From NCBI RefSeq assembly GCF_017355365.1, contig NZ_JADIJR010000005.1, positions 62,001 through 126,000 on the forward strand: 64,000 bases of DNA, given 5' to 3'. The position numbers were made by a program, and so were the translations under genes. The stretch is from Microbacterium sp. SD291. GTDB lineage: Bacteria; Actinomycetota; Actinomycetes; Actinomycetales; Microbacteriaceae. The notes beneath the pieces are model-generated. The model worked only from the letters and a program-made list of their open reading frames with translations, had not been told where the DNA came from and did no database searches. Of this stretch, positions 31,838 to 39,541 are shown piece after piece (the stretch's first letter is position 1; the number at the start of each line of letters is the position of its first letter).

Positions 31838-32619
31838 ACGCCCGTACCCCGCTGATCGCGGGAAACTGGAAGATGAATCTCGACCACCTGCAGGCGGTCG
31901 CGTTCGTGCAGAAGCTGCACTGGACGCTCAAGGACGCCAAGCACGAGGACGGCTCGGTCGAGGTGGCGGTCTTCCCTCCCTTCACCGACATCCGCAGTGT
32001 GCAGACGCTGATCGACGCGGACAGGATCCCGTTCGCCCTCGGCGCGCAGGACATCTCGGCACACGACTCCGGTGCGTACACCGGTGAGGTGTCGGGGGTG
32101 TTCCTCGCCAAGCTCGACGCGAAGTACGTCATCATCGGACACTCCGAGCGCCGTGAGTACCACGCGGAGTCGGACCAGGTTGTTGCGGCGAAGACGAAGG
32201 CCGCGCTCAAGCACGGTCTCTCGCCCGTCATCTGCGTGGGCGAGACCGCCGAGGACCTGGAGAAGTTCGGCGCCAGCGCCGTTCCTGCCGGCCAGCTGGA
32301 AGCAGCCCTTCAGGGCCTCGCGAAGGACGCGGACATCGTCGTGGCCTACGAGCCGGTCTGGGCGATCGGATCCGGTCAGGCGGCGACTCCGCAGCAGGCG
32401 CAGGACGTCTGCGCGGCGCTGCGCACCGTGATCGCCAAGGTCCTCGGTGACGAGGCCGCCGCACGCACCCGCATCCTCTACGGCGGGTCCGTCAAGTCCG
32501 CCAACATCGCGAGCTTCATGCGCGAGCCGGATGTCGATGGAGCACTGGTCGGCGGTGCGAGTCTCGTCGTCGACGAGTTCGCCGCGATCATCCGCTTCGA
32601 GAAGCACGTCGGCGTCTGA
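31828..32619 (+). CDS. tpiA: Triosephosphate isomerase
   Basis: Interconverts dihydroxyacetone phosphate and glyceraldehyde-3-phosphate; TIM barrel of 263 residues. Catalytic lysine is in AGNWKMN, the histidine in IIGHSERR, the glutamate in VAYEPVWAIGSG, and the phosphate loop in RILYGGSVKSAN. Last gene of gap-pgk-tpiA; a perfect 12-bp hairpin begins at its stop codon. Glyceraldehyde-3-phosphate made by DeoC (encoded 7 kb away) would enter here. Confidence 0.97.
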   Translation: MGLNARTPLIAGNWKMNLDHLQAVAFVQKLHWTLKDAKHEDGSVEVAVFPPFTDIRSVQTLIDADRIPFALGAQDISAHDSGAYTGEVSGVFLAKLDAKYVIIGHSERREYHAESDQVVAAKTKAALKHGLSPVICVGETAEDLEKFGASAVPAGQLEAALQGLAKDADIVVAYEPVWAIGSGQAATPQQAQDVCAALRTVIAKVLGDEAAARTRILYGGSVKSANIASFMREPDVDGALVGGASLVVDEFAAIIRFEKHVGV

Positions 32620-32647
32620 GTGCAGCGGGGCTGCGGCCCCGCTGCAC
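32620..32647 (+). terminator. Terminator after tpiA
   Basis: Perfect 12-bp stem 32620-32631/32636-32647 with TGCG loop, immediately after the tpiA stop. It abuts the secG -10 at 32650, so the secG -35 must lie within the terminator stem. Confidence 0.85.
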
Positions 32648-32649
32648 CG

Positions 32650-32655
32650 TATACT
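32650..32655 (+). promoter_or_regulatory. -10 of the secG-rbpA promoter
   Basis: TATACT, one of the best -10 matches in the window. The expected transcript starts near 32662 and opens with a small hairpin (GGGGCAG 32667-32673 with CTGCCCC 32676-32682) before secG at 32701. Confidence 0.65.
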
Positions 32656-32700
32656 TGACGCTTACCGGGGCAGTCCTGCCCCAGCGAAAGGCTCTACCTC

Positions 32701-32949
32701 GTGGAAATTCTCGAGTTCGTCCTGCAGGTCCTGCTGGGTATCACCAGCGTCCTGCTGACCCTCCTCATCCTGCTCCACAAGGGTCGCGGCGGCGGCCTGT
32801 CCGACATGTTCGGCGGAGGCATGTCCTCGGCCGTCGGCTCGTCCGGTCTCGCTGAGCGCAACCTCAACCGCTTCACCGTCGTGCTCGCACTCGCATGGTT
32901 CGTGGCGATCGTCGCACTCGGTCTCATCACGAAATTCGAGGTGATCTGA
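32701..32949 (+). CDS. secG: Preprotein translocase subunit SecG
   Basis: Small membrane subunit of the SecYEG channel, 82 residues. Two hydrophobic helices (about 3-24 and 57-78) flank the conserved loop HKGRGGGLSDMFGGGMSSA. GTG 32701 lies after AAAGG. The adjacent upstream glycolytic operon is the usual actinobacterial context (gap-pgk-tpiA-secG). Its stop overlaps the rbpA start (TGATG), so the two are coupled. Confidence 0.95.
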   Translation: MEILEFVLQVLLGITSVLLTLLILLHKGRGGGLSDMFGGGMSSAVGSSGLAERNLNRFTVVLALAWFVAIVALGLITKFEVI

Positions 32950-33302
32950 TGGCCACCGGCGGAAACGCGATCCGGGGCACCCGCGTCGGCTCTGGCCCCA
33001 TGGGCGAGCAGGACCACGGCTACCACGCCGACCGCATCGCGGTCTCCTACTGGGACGGCCTCGGCAACGAGACGGTCCGCTATTTCGCGGCAGGTCTTCC
33101 CGAGGAGGAGATCCCGGAGACGATCGATCACCCGCAGACGGGTCTCCCGGCCGGACGCGACAAGGAGAATCCTCCTGCTCTCGCCAAGACCGAGCCGTAC
33201 AAGACGCACCTCGCCTATGTGAAGGAGCGCCGCACGGACGAGGAAGCGGTCCAGCTGCTGGAGGACGCGCTCACGCAGCTGCGTGAGCGCAGGGGTCAGT
33301 GA
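32949..33302 (+). CDS. rbpA: RNA polymerase-binding protein RbpA
   Basis: Actinobacteria-specific transcription factor of 117 residues that binds the principal sigma factor and RNA polymerase and stabilises promoter complexes. The diagnostic part is the C-terminal sigma-interaction domain PYKTHLAYVKERRTDEEAVQ, followed by a helix ending RERRGQ; the basic linker is before it. The central domain lacks the cysteine pair seen in some mycobacterial/streptomycete forms. It is coupled to secG by a one-base stop/start overlap and is followed by a 13-bp hairpin. Confidence 0.92.
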   Translation: MATGGNAIRGTRVGSGPMGEQDHGYHADRIAVSYWDGLGNETVRYFAAGLPEEEIPETIDHPQTGLPAGRDKENPPALAKTEPYKTHLAYVKERRTDEEAVQLLEDALTQLRERRGQ

Positions 33303-33320
33303 CCTCGATCTGACGTCGAA

Positions 33321-33350
33321 GAGGCCGCCGCGAGCATTCGCGGCGGCCTC
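33321..33350. terminator. Bidirectional terminator between rbpA and the HEVGH protein gene
   Basis: Perfect 13-bp stem (33321-33333 with 33338-33350) and GCAT loop, in the 89-base gap between convergent genes. It can serve both strands. Confidence 0.8.
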
Positions 33351-33391
33351 TTCTGCACCCGGTCTCGGTGGTCAGCCGCAGCCACCCGCGG

Positions 33392-34597
33392 TCACCGGCA
33401 TCCGTTCGCGGCGTCGATGTAGGACTGCGGAGGGTACCCGTACGCCCACACCCCGTTGGCGTCATCGGTGAAGCCCATGCTGATGGCCCAGGCCGTGGCC
33501 CATTTCTCGATGCTGTCCTGGGTCGACGAGTCGTAGAGGTCCTCACATTTCACGCTGATCGCGTGACCGACCTCGTGTGCGACGAGGGACTTGCTGCGGA
33601 TGGACGGCCACTGCTCGGCCACCGAGTCCGACAGCTCGATCAGCGCGCGATCCGGCTCGTCCCACCACCAGGTGGTGAGGCCGCCCATGCTGCCGTTCTC
33701 GCCCGCGCCGTTCACGATCCGGTTCCAGTCGAACTCCAGCAGCACCCCGGGTGCCAGCGAGCGTGCGAAGGTCTCGATCTCCAGGCGGACCCGCTCCAGC
33801 GGCCCGGCCTTCTCCGCGAGCTCCGCCTGCTCGGACGCGAGCACCTGGGCCGCCGCTGTCTCGAGCGTGAGGAACGAGTCAGCCGCAGCCTGATCGAGCA
33901 CCGTCGCAGACGAGACCACGGCCGCGGCGTCGCGCAGGGCGATGACCTCGTCGTTCCCGGCGGAGAGATGGGCGGACTCGAAGCCGGCGGCGGATGCCGA
34001 GGCCGTCGCGAGCAGCGCGACACCGGCCTCGTCCACCTCATCGCCCGAAGCCGCGATCGAGTCCGACGCGTTCTCCAGGTCCTGCTCCAGCCGGATCACC
34101 TGCGCGCGCTCGGCGTCGAGCCGACCGGATGCGGGGAAGAGCTCCCAGAACCACAGCGGCTTCTCCCCGGCGGAGGGCACCTCTTCGGCGACGGCGCCGT
34201 CCGCGGCGGAGGCGACGGCCTCGGCATCCGTGAGCGCGACGGCGAGCGAGTCTCCGGTCGCCGCGTCCACGAGCGTTCCGGAGTCGCTCTCAAGGATGAG
34301 GTCGGCGATGTCCGCCGCCGCTTTCAGCTGATCGTTCGCGCCGCGCACCTGCGTGGACGTCGTGATCGCCGATCGCGCGGCGTCGTCGAATGCGGCTTCG
34401 GCGTCGTCGTAGCCGAGACTCGCGCCGACCTGCACGGCAGCGAGGGCCGCCACCACGGCGATTCCGGCGAGCAGACCCAGCACGAGACCGGTGCGCCTCC
34501 TGCCCCGCCGCCGAGGCGGAACGGCATCCGCACCGGAGAAGCGGGACGGGAGTCCGTGATCACCGAGCCCTGCGGCGTCGCTCATCGGCGCGGACAT
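33392..34597 (-). CDS. Membrane-anchored protein with HEVGH zinc-peptidase-like motif
   Basis: I do not recognise a named family. The 401 residues comprise a short basic cytoplasmic N-terminus, one membrane helix (about 36-58), and a long, mainly alpha-helical, acidic extracellular region (about 60-290). The C-terminal domain has VAHEVGHAI (H341, E342, H345). About 20 residues later comes EKWATAWAISMG, reminiscent of the third-ligand helix of ImmA/IrrE-like (M78) metallopeptidases. Two cysteines (KCEDLYD and the terminal NGCR) could form a disulfide outside the cell. The start at 34597 has GGAGGTG 11 bases upstream. Enzyme activity is inference from the motif. Confidence 0.6.
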   Translation of the reverse strand: MSAPMSDAAGLGDHGLPSRFSGADAVPPRRRGRRRTGLVLGLLAGIAVVAALAAVQVGASLGYDDAEAAFDDAARSAITTSTQVRGANDQLKAAADIADLILESDSGTLVDAATGDSLAVALTDAEAVASAADGAVAEEVPSAGEKPLWFWELFPASGRLDAERAQVIRLEQDLENASDSIAASGDEVDEAGVALLATASASAAGFESAHLSAGNDEVIALRDAAAVVSSATVLDQAAADSFLTLETAAAQVLASEQAELAEKAGPLERVRLEIETFARSLAPGVLLEFDWNRIVNGAGENGSMGGLTTWWWDEPDRALIELSDSVAEQWPSIRSKSLVAHEVGHAISVKCEDLYDSSTQDSIEKWATAWAISMGFTDDANGVWAYGYPPQSYIDAANGCR

Positions 34598-34655
34598 TCG
34601 TGGTGCACCTCCGGGTCGACGCGTGAATGACTCGACTCTGCCAGATGAAACGACG

Positions 34656-34683
34656 AAGGCCCTCGCATTCCTGCGAGGGCCTT
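34656..34683 (-). terminator. Terminator of tRNA-Gly
   Basis: Perfect 12-bp stem 34656-34667/34672-34683 with a four-base loop, ten bases downstream of the tRNA 3' end on the minus strand. Reading leftward it is followed by a moderately T-rich stretch. Confidence 0.75.
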
Positions 34684-34692
34684 TCGAAGCCG

Positions 34693-34763
34693 AGGGGCTG
34701 ACGAGAATCGAACTCGCATCATCTGTTTGGAAGACAGAGGCTTTACCACTAAGCTACAGCCCC
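34693..34763 (-). tRNA. tRNA-Gly (anticodon TCC)
   Basis: Full cloverleaf: acceptor GGGGCTG/CAGCCCC, anticodon stem TCTGT/ACAGA with loop CTTCCAA, T-arm loop TTCGATT, and discriminator T. The anticodon TCC reads GGA/GGG glycine codons. CCA is not encoded. A -10-like TATGAT lies upstream on the minus strand (34805-34800). Confidence 0.95.
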
Positions 34764-34799
34764 GGATCGGGGCCTCAGAGGTCCCGCACCGACTCTTCA

Positions 34800-34839
34800 A
34801 TCATAGCGGACAGTCGGAGGTGCTCCCGTCCGTTAGACT
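34800..34839. promoter_or_regulatory. Divergent tRNA promoters
   Basis: Back-to-back -10 elements: TATGAT on the minus strand (34805-34800) for tRNA-Gly, and TAGACT on the plus strand (34834-34839) for tRNA-Pro. No convincing -35 was read for either. Confidence 0.55.
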
Positions 34840-34849
34840 CTACGGGGCT

Positions 34850-34867
34850 GAATCCGCATGCGGATTC
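34850..34867 (+). repeat. 18-bp perfect palindrome in the tRNA-Pro leader
   Basis: GAATCCGCATGCGGATTC ends two bases before the tRNA-Pro 5' end and begins just after its predicted transcription start. As RNA it would fold as a hairpin at the RNase P cleavage site; as DNA it could be a dimeric binding site. Confidence 0.7.
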
Positions 34868-34869
34868 CC

Positions 34870-34943
34870 CGGGGCGTAGCTCAGTTTGGTAGAGCGCCCG
34901 CTTTGGGAGCGGGAGGTCGCAGGTTCAACTCCTGTCGCCCCGA
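34870..34943 (+). tRNA. tRNA-Pro (anticodon TGG)
   Basis: Full cloverleaf: acceptor CGGGGCG/CGCCCCG, anticodon stem CCCGC/GCGGG with loop TTTGGGA, T-arm loop TTCAACT, discriminator A. The anticodon TGG reads CCA/CCG. CCA is not encoded. It lies 63 bases upstream of tig, with no obvious terminator between, so tig may share its promoter. Confidence 0.95.
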
Positions 34944-35006
34944 CACGGCTTCTTCGAGCCCGACAGCCGCGGTTCAGCGCGGAGACCACAAGGAGAACAC
35001 ACCAGC

Positions 35007-36533
35007 ATGGCGAACAGCACCGTCGAGAAGCTGACCCCGACCCGGGTCAAGCTCAGCATCACGGTCACCCCGGACGACCTCAAGCCGAGCATCGCTCACG
35101 CGTACGAGCACATCGCTCAGGACGTCCAGATCCCCGGCTTCCGCAAGGGCAAGGTCCCGGCTCCGATCATCGATCAGCGCATCGGACGTGGCGCCGTCAT
35201 CGAGCACGCCGTCAACGAGGGCCTCGACCAGTTCTTCCGCCAGGCGGCCGCTGAGCACAAGCTGCGCGTCGTCGGCCGTCCGGCGGCCGAGATCACCGAG
35301 TGGCCGAACGAGAAGGACTTCTCCGGAGACCTGCTCGTCGACATCGAGGTGGACGTCCGCCCCGACATCGAGCTCCCGTCCTTCGACGGCATCACGGTGA
35401 CCGTGGACGCCGTCGAGGCCGACGAGGCCGCACTCGATGAGGAGCTGGAGCGGCTGCGCGCGCGCTTCGGCACGCTCGTCCCGGTCGACCGCCCCGCGGC
35501 GAAGGGCGACTTCGTCGAGCTGGACCTCGTCGCCACGATCGACGGCGCCGAGATCGACCGCGCCGAGGGCGTGTCCTACGAGGTCGGCTCCGGCGAGCTG
35601 CTCGAGGGCATCGACGACGCGATCGAGTCGCTCACCGCAGGTGAGGACACCACGTTCCGCTCTTCGCTCGTCGGCGGCGACCACGCCGGCTCCGAGGCCG
35701 AGGTCTCCGTGACGGTCAAGGCCGTCAAGGAGCGCGAGCTCCCCGAGGCGGACGACGACTTCGCGCAGATCGCCAGCGAGTTCGACACGATCGCGGAGCT
35801 GCGTGACAGCCTCGCCGAGCGCGTCGCACAGCAGGGCGTCTTCACGCAGGGCTCGGCCGCTCGCGACAAGCTCGTGGAGACGCTGCTCGAGCAGATCGAG
35901 ATCCCGGTTCCGCCGAAGCTCATCGAGGACGAGGTGCACAACCACCTCGAGGGTGAGGGTCGTCTCGAGGACGACGAGCACCGCGCCGAGGTGACCGAGG
36001 CCAGCGAGAAGCAGTTCCGCACGCAGGTGCTGCTCGACACGATCGCCGAGCAGGCCGACGTGCAGGTCTCGCAGGAGGAGCTCTCGCAGTACCTCATCCA
36101 GTCCGCCTCCCAGTACGGCATGGCGCCGCAGGAGTTCGTCGAGGCGCTGCAGTCCTCGAACCAGCTTCCCGCGCTCGTCGGCGAGGTCGCCCGCAACAAG
36201 GCGCTCGCGATCGCTCTCGGCAAGGTCAATGTCGTCGACACCAACGGCAAGACCGTCGACCTGTCCGACTTCATCGTGACCGACGACGAGGCTGACGCCG
36301 AGGCTGAGGCTCCCGCGGAGGAGAAGCCGGCCAAGAAGGCTCCCGCGAAGAAGCCCGCAGCCAAGAAGGCCGACGACGCTGACGCCGCTGAGAAGCCGGC
36401 AGCGAAGAAGCCCGCTGCGAAGAAGGCGCCCGCGAAGAAGGCCGACGACGCTGAGGCAGCGGAGAAGCCTGCCGCCAAGAAGCCGGCCGCCAAGAAGGCT
36501 CCGGCGAAGAAGGCTGCCGACAAGGCCGAGTGA
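35007..36533 (+). CDS. tig: Trigger factor with lysine/alanine/proline-rich tail
   Basis: Ribosome-bound chaperone and peptidyl-prolyl isomerase. The ribosome-binding N-domain contains [19 protein letters not shown]-type PPIase domain (about 160-245) starts with [15 protein letters not shown], and an alpha-helical chaperone C-domain runs to about 430. Beyond it lies a tail of about 75 residues built from near-repeats of [17 protein letters not shown] separated by ADDA(E/D)A, making the protein 508 residues, clearly longer than usual. The tail resembles histone H1-like tails and is strongly basic with acidic spacers. ATG 35007 has AAGGAG upstream. It is followed by the TPR gene and clpP1-clpP2, the usual quality-control neighbourhood. 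Confidence 0.95.
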   Translation: MANSTVEKLTPTRVKLSITVTPDDLKPSIAHAYEHIAQDVQIPGFRKGKVPAPIIDQRIGRGAVIEHAVNEGLDQFFRQAAAEHKLRVVGRPAAEITEWPNEKDFSGDLLVDIEVDVRPDIELPSFDGITVTVDAVEADEAALDEELERLRARFGTLVPVDRPAAKGDFVELDLVATIDGAEIDRAEGVSYEVGSGELLEGIDDAIESLTAGEDTTFRSSLVGGDHAGSEAEVSVTVKAVKERELPEADDDFAQIASEFDTIAELRDSLAERVAQQGVFTQGSAARDKLVETLLEQIEIPVPPKLIEDEVHNHLEGEGRLEDDEHRAEVTEASEKQFRTQVLLDTIAEQADVQVSQEELSQYLIQSASQYGMAPQEFVEALQSSNQLPALVGEVARNKALAIALGKVNVVDTNGKTVDLSDFIVTDDEADAEAEAPAEEKPAKKAPAKKPAAKKADDADAAEKPAAKKPAAKKAPAKKADDAEAAEKPAAKKPAAKKAPAKKAADKAE

Positions 36534-36551
36534 TCGAACACGATCTCAGGG

Positions 36552-36581
36552 GAGGGGCGGATGCTGCGGCATCCGCCCCTC
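36552..36581 (+). terminator. Terminator after tig
   Basis: Perfect 13-bp stem (36552-36564 with 36569-36581) and TGCG loop, 18 bases after the tig stop, followed by CTCTCG. Confidence 0.8.
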
Positions 36582-36603
36582 TCTCGTGAAGGGACAGCAG
36601 GTG

Positions 36604-37113
36604 ATGGGCGGCGACATGGCGAAGACCTGGGATGAGCGCATCGACGAGGTGTGGACGGACGCGTCGGGCGAGGAGGTCGGCGACGACACGATCGCGCGGA
36701 TCGACGCGCTCGCAGCCGAGCGCGGCAGCGACGACGCGCGAGCCGAGTTCGAACGCGCAGGAGCCAGGGACTCCGCCGGGCGGCCCGCCGAGGCTGTAGA
36801 GCTCTACCGCCGCGCGCTCGCGCTTGGTCTCGACGACGAGCACCGGCCGCAGTGCGTCATCCAGCTGGCGAGCTCGCTGCGCAACCTCGGAGAGTACGAC
36901 GACGCCCTCGCGGTGATCCGCGCCGAGGAGGAGCTTTCCGCAGACGGTCCGTACCGAGACGCCGTGGCCGTCGTCCACGCGCTGATCCTGGCGAGTTCCG
37001 GACGCCCTGCGCACGGTCTGTCGGTCGCGCTCCTGGCACTGGTCCCGCACCTCCCGCGCTATCACCGCTCGATGACGGCGTACGCCCACGAGATCGCAGA
37101 ACTCGACGCCTGA
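36604..37113 (+). CDS. Small tetratricopeptide-repeat-like protein
   Basis: About 169 residues, soluble, helical. The central part has TPR character: SAGRPAEAVELYRRALALGL, then QLASSLRNLGEYDDALAVI, with alternate small and aromatic residues. No catalytic motif is visible; a protein-interaction role is likely. The start is uncertain between ATG 36604 and ATG 36616 (MAKTWDERID). It lies between the tig terminator and clpP1, but has no assigned link to proteolysis. Confidence 0.7.
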   Translation: MGGDMAKTWDERIDEVWTDASGEEVGDDTIARIDALAAERGSDDARAEFERAGARDSAGRPAEAVELYRRALALGLDDEHRPQCVIQLASSLRNLGEYDDALAVIRAEEELSADGPYRDAVAVVHALILASSGRPAHGLSVALLALVPHLPRYHRSMTAYAHEIAELDA

Positions 37114-37194
37114 TATGCCGACGGCGAACACGACCTGAGCGTCGCGTCGTCGCCGGTAGATTCGAATCACTGAAACACGGAATCAGGAGCTGAC

Positions 37195-37791
37195 ATGGCT
37201 GCAGAACCCCTCCTCGCGACGAGCGTCTTCGACAGGCTGCTCAAGGATCGCATCATCTGGCTCGGCTCAGAGGTGCGTGATGAGAACGCCAATGAGATCT
37301 GCGCGAAGATCCTTCTTCTTGCCGCAGAGGACTCTGAGAAGGACATCTACCTGTACATCAACTCGCCCGGTGGCTCGATCACCGCAGGCATGGCGATCTA
37401 CGACACGATGCAGTTCGTCCCGAACGACATCGTGACCGTCGGCATCGGCATGGCCGCTTCGATGGGCCAGCTCCTGCTGACCGCCGGCACCAAGGGCAAG
37501 CGCTACATCACGCCGAACGCGCGGGTGCTGCTGCACCAGCCGCACGGCGGCTTCGGCGGAACCTCCAGCGACATCCAGACGCAGGCCCAGCTCATCCTCT
37601 CGATGAAGAAGCGCCTCGCCGAGATCACCGCCGCGCAGACCGGCAAGTCGGTCGAGCAGATCAACGCCGACGGCGACCGCGACCGCTGGTTCACCGCCGA
37701 CGAGGCGCTGGAGTACGGCTTCGTCGATCACATCCGCGAATCGGCCACCGACGTCATCGGCGGCGGCGGAACCGACCAGGACAGCAAGTAG
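37195..37791 (+). CDS. clpP1: ATP-dependent Clp protease proteolytic subunit ClpP1
   Basis: Serine peptidase ring subunit, 198 residues. Catalytic Ser89 sits in [12 protein letters not shown] and His114 in [11 protein letters not shown]; the Asp follows in the [11 protein letters not shown] helix region. In actinobacteria ClpP1 and ClpP2 form a mixed double-ring that works with ClpX or ClpC. The ATG at 37195 follows CAGGAG, and a -10-like TAGATT lies at 37157-37162. I looked for a ClgR-type CGC-GCG dyad upstream and saw none that convinces. clpP2 begins 21 bases after its stop. Confidence 0.97.
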   Translation: MAAEPLLATSVFDRLLKDRIIWLGSEVRDENANEICAKILLLAAEDSEKDIYLYINSPGGSITAGMAIYDTMQFVPNDIVTVGIGMAASMGQLLLTAGTKGKRYITPNARVLLHQPHGGFGGTSSDIQTQAQLILSMKKRLAEITAAQTGKSVEQINADGDRDRWFTADEALEYGFVDHIRESATDVIGGGGTDQDSK

Positions 37792-37812
37792 ACGGAAAGC
37801 GAAAGGACTCTC

Positions 37813-38454
37813 ATGTACACACCCACCTTCCGCGCCGCCGGCAACCTGCCCTCCAGCCGCTACGTTCTCCCGCAGTTCGAGGAGCGCACGGCATACGGCT
37901 TCAAGCGCCAGGACCCGTACAACAAGCTCTTCGAGGATCGCGTGATCTTCCTCGGCGTGCAGGTCGACGACGCGTCGGCCGACGACGTGATGGCGCAGCT
38001 CCTCGTCCTGGAGAGCCAGGACTCCGAGCGTGACATCACGATGTACATCAACTCGCCCGGTGGCTCGTTCACCGCGATGACGGCGATCTACGACACGATG
38101 CAGTACGTCGCGCCGCAGATCCAGACAGTCGTGCTCGGCCAGGCGGCATCCGCCGCTGCGGTGCTGCTCGCGGCCGGTGCGCCGGGCAAGCGACTGGCGC
38201 TGCCGAACGCGCGTGTGCTGATCCACCAGCCCGCCATGGGCGAGGCGGGCCACGGCCAGGCCTCCGACATCGAGATCCAGGCCGCGGAGATCCTCCGCAT
38301 GCGGACGTGGCTCGAGCAGACGCTCGCGTCGCACACCAAGAAGTCCGCCGAAGAGGTGAACCGCGACATCGATCGCGACAACATCCTCTCTGCGGAGGCG
38401 GCCCTCGAGTACGGGATCGTCGACCAGGTGCTCACCACGCGCAAGCGCGTCTGA
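37813..38454 (+). CDS. clpP2: ATP-dependent Clp protease proteolytic subunit ClpP2
   Basis: Second ClpP paralogue, 213 residues, partner ring of ClpP1. Ser113 is in LGQAASAAAVLLAAG and His138 in IHQPAMGEAGHGQ. The N-terminal extension (about 1-30, PTFRAAGNLPSSRYVLPQ) is typical of actinobacterial ClpP2 and is removed or used for docking. It is cotranscribed with clpP1 and followed by a perfect 15-bp hairpin, so clpX (5.4 kb further on) is a separate unit here. Confidence 0.97.
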   Translation: MYTPTFRAAGNLPSSRYVLPQFEERTAYGFKRQDPYNKLFEDRVIFLGVQVDDASADDVMAQLLVLESQDSERDITMYINSPGGSFTAMTAIYDTMQYVAPQIQTVVLGQAASAAAVLLAAGAPGKRLALPNARVLIHQPAMGEAGHGQASDIEIQAAEILRMRTWLEQTLASHTKKSAEEVNRDIDRDNILSAEAALEYGIVDQVLTTRKRV

Positions 38455-38465
38455 GCTGCGGTCAC

Positions 38466-38500
38466 CGAAGGGCGCCGGTCTTCTCGACCGGCGCCCTTCG
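38466..38500 (+). terminator. Terminator after clpP2
   Basis: Perfect 15-bp stem (38466-38480 with 38486-38500) and TTCTC loop, 11 bases past the clpP2 stop, followed by TCGT. It separates the clpP operon from the deo operon. Confidence 0.85.
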
Positions 38501-38545
38501 TCGTACCCCGGCGGATGTGCAGCGGGTCGACGCTAGACTGCTCAT

Positions 38546-39541
38546 ATGAGCAGGGCGATGCGCGAACGCGCCCGACGGCCTACTCTGGAGATGAAGGAGG
38601 ATGCCGTGGAAGAAGAGCTGGTCATGGTCCGGGTCGCAGAGCTGTACTACGACGAGGACAAGACGCAGGACGAGATCGGCGCCCTCCTGAAGATCTCCCG
38701 CTGGAAGGTCGGCCGACTCCTCACGCAGGCACGCGAGCGCGGCATCGTGCGGATCGAGATCGTCCACCCGCGGGCGCGACGGCTCGGTCTCGAGCGACAG
38801 CTCACCGATCTGCACGGACTCTCCGCCGCGATCGTCGTCCCGGCACCCGAAGGCGATGAAGGCACGCTCGAACGGGTCGCGCAGGCCGCCGCCGACTTCC
38901 TGACGGCCATGCGCCCCGTGCCGCGCACGCTCGGCGTGAGCTGGGGGCGGACGCTGCGCGCCGTCGCCGAGGCGCTGCCTGACGGCTGGGCCACCGGGGT
39001 CGGTGTCGTGCAGCTGAACGGGGGCGTGAGCCTCAACCGGCGCTCCGGCGGAGCGGCAGGGCTCGCAGTCACGATCGCGCAGCGCGCCTCCGGGCAGGTC
39101 TCCCTGCTCCCGAGCCCGGCGATCCTGGAGCGCGTCGAGACCAAGCAGGCGATCGAGGCCGACCGCACTGTGGCGGCCGTGCTCGAGGAGGCGGCGCACG
39201 CGCAGGCCTTCCTGTTCACCGCCGGCCCCTGCGACGCCACGTCGGCCCATGTCGAGAACGGATACCTGACGGCATCCGACGTCGAGGAGCTGGCCCGCCG
39301 CGGCGCCGTCGGCGATGTCCTCGGACGCTACATCGATGCGGACGGCAACATCGTCGATCCGCAGCTCGACGCCCGCACCGTGGGCGTCGACCTCGGCCGG
39401 CTGCGCGCAGCTGACCGCGCCATCTTCGTCACCGCGGGTGCCGCCAAGCACGACATCGCGCGTACAGTCGTGACCAGCGGCCTGTGCACCGTCCTGGTGA
39501 CCGACGAGATCACAGCACGAGCATTGTTGGAGGAACAGTGA
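38546..39541 (+). CDS. deoR: SorC/DeoR-type sugar-binding transcriptional regulator of the deo operon
   Basis: Regulator of 331 residues: an N-terminal helix-turn-helix (VAELYYDEDKTQDEIGALLK, then ISRWKVGRLLTQARE) followed by a SorC-type sugar-phosphate-binding domain (LGVSWGRTLRAVAEALP ... VDLGRLRAADRAIFVTAGAAK). Being first in an operon with deoC, it most likely senses deoxyribose-5-phosphate or a deoxyribonucleoside, like Bacillus DeoR. ATG 38546 lies six bases after TAGACT (38534-38539), implying a leaderless mRNA. The deoC start overlaps its stop (GTGA). Confidence 0.85.
   Translation: MSRAMRERARRPTLEMKEDAVEEELVMVRVAELYYDEDKTQDEIGALLKISRWKVGRLLTQARERGIVRIEIVHPRARRLGLERQLTDLHGLSAAIVVPAPEGDEGTLERVAQAAADFLTAMRPVPRTLGVSWGRTLRAVAEALPDGWATGVGVVQLNGGVSLNRRSGGAAGLAVTIAQRASGQVSLLPSPAILERVETKQAIEADRTVAAVLEEAAHAQAFLFTAGPCDATSAHVENGYLTASDVEELARRGAVGDVLGRYIDADGNIVDPQLDARTVGVDLGRLRAADRAIFVTAGAAKHDIARTVVTSGLCTVLVTDEITARALLEEQ

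Noticed and set aside
36290-36533. Trigger factor tail as a frameshift artefact
   Set aside because: The same frame continues without break, and the codon choice matches; the repeat is a genuine coding repeat.
37114-37194. ClgR operator upstream of clpP1
   Set aside because: GCG/CGC triplets are present but not in a symmetric spacing that stands out from the GC-rich background.
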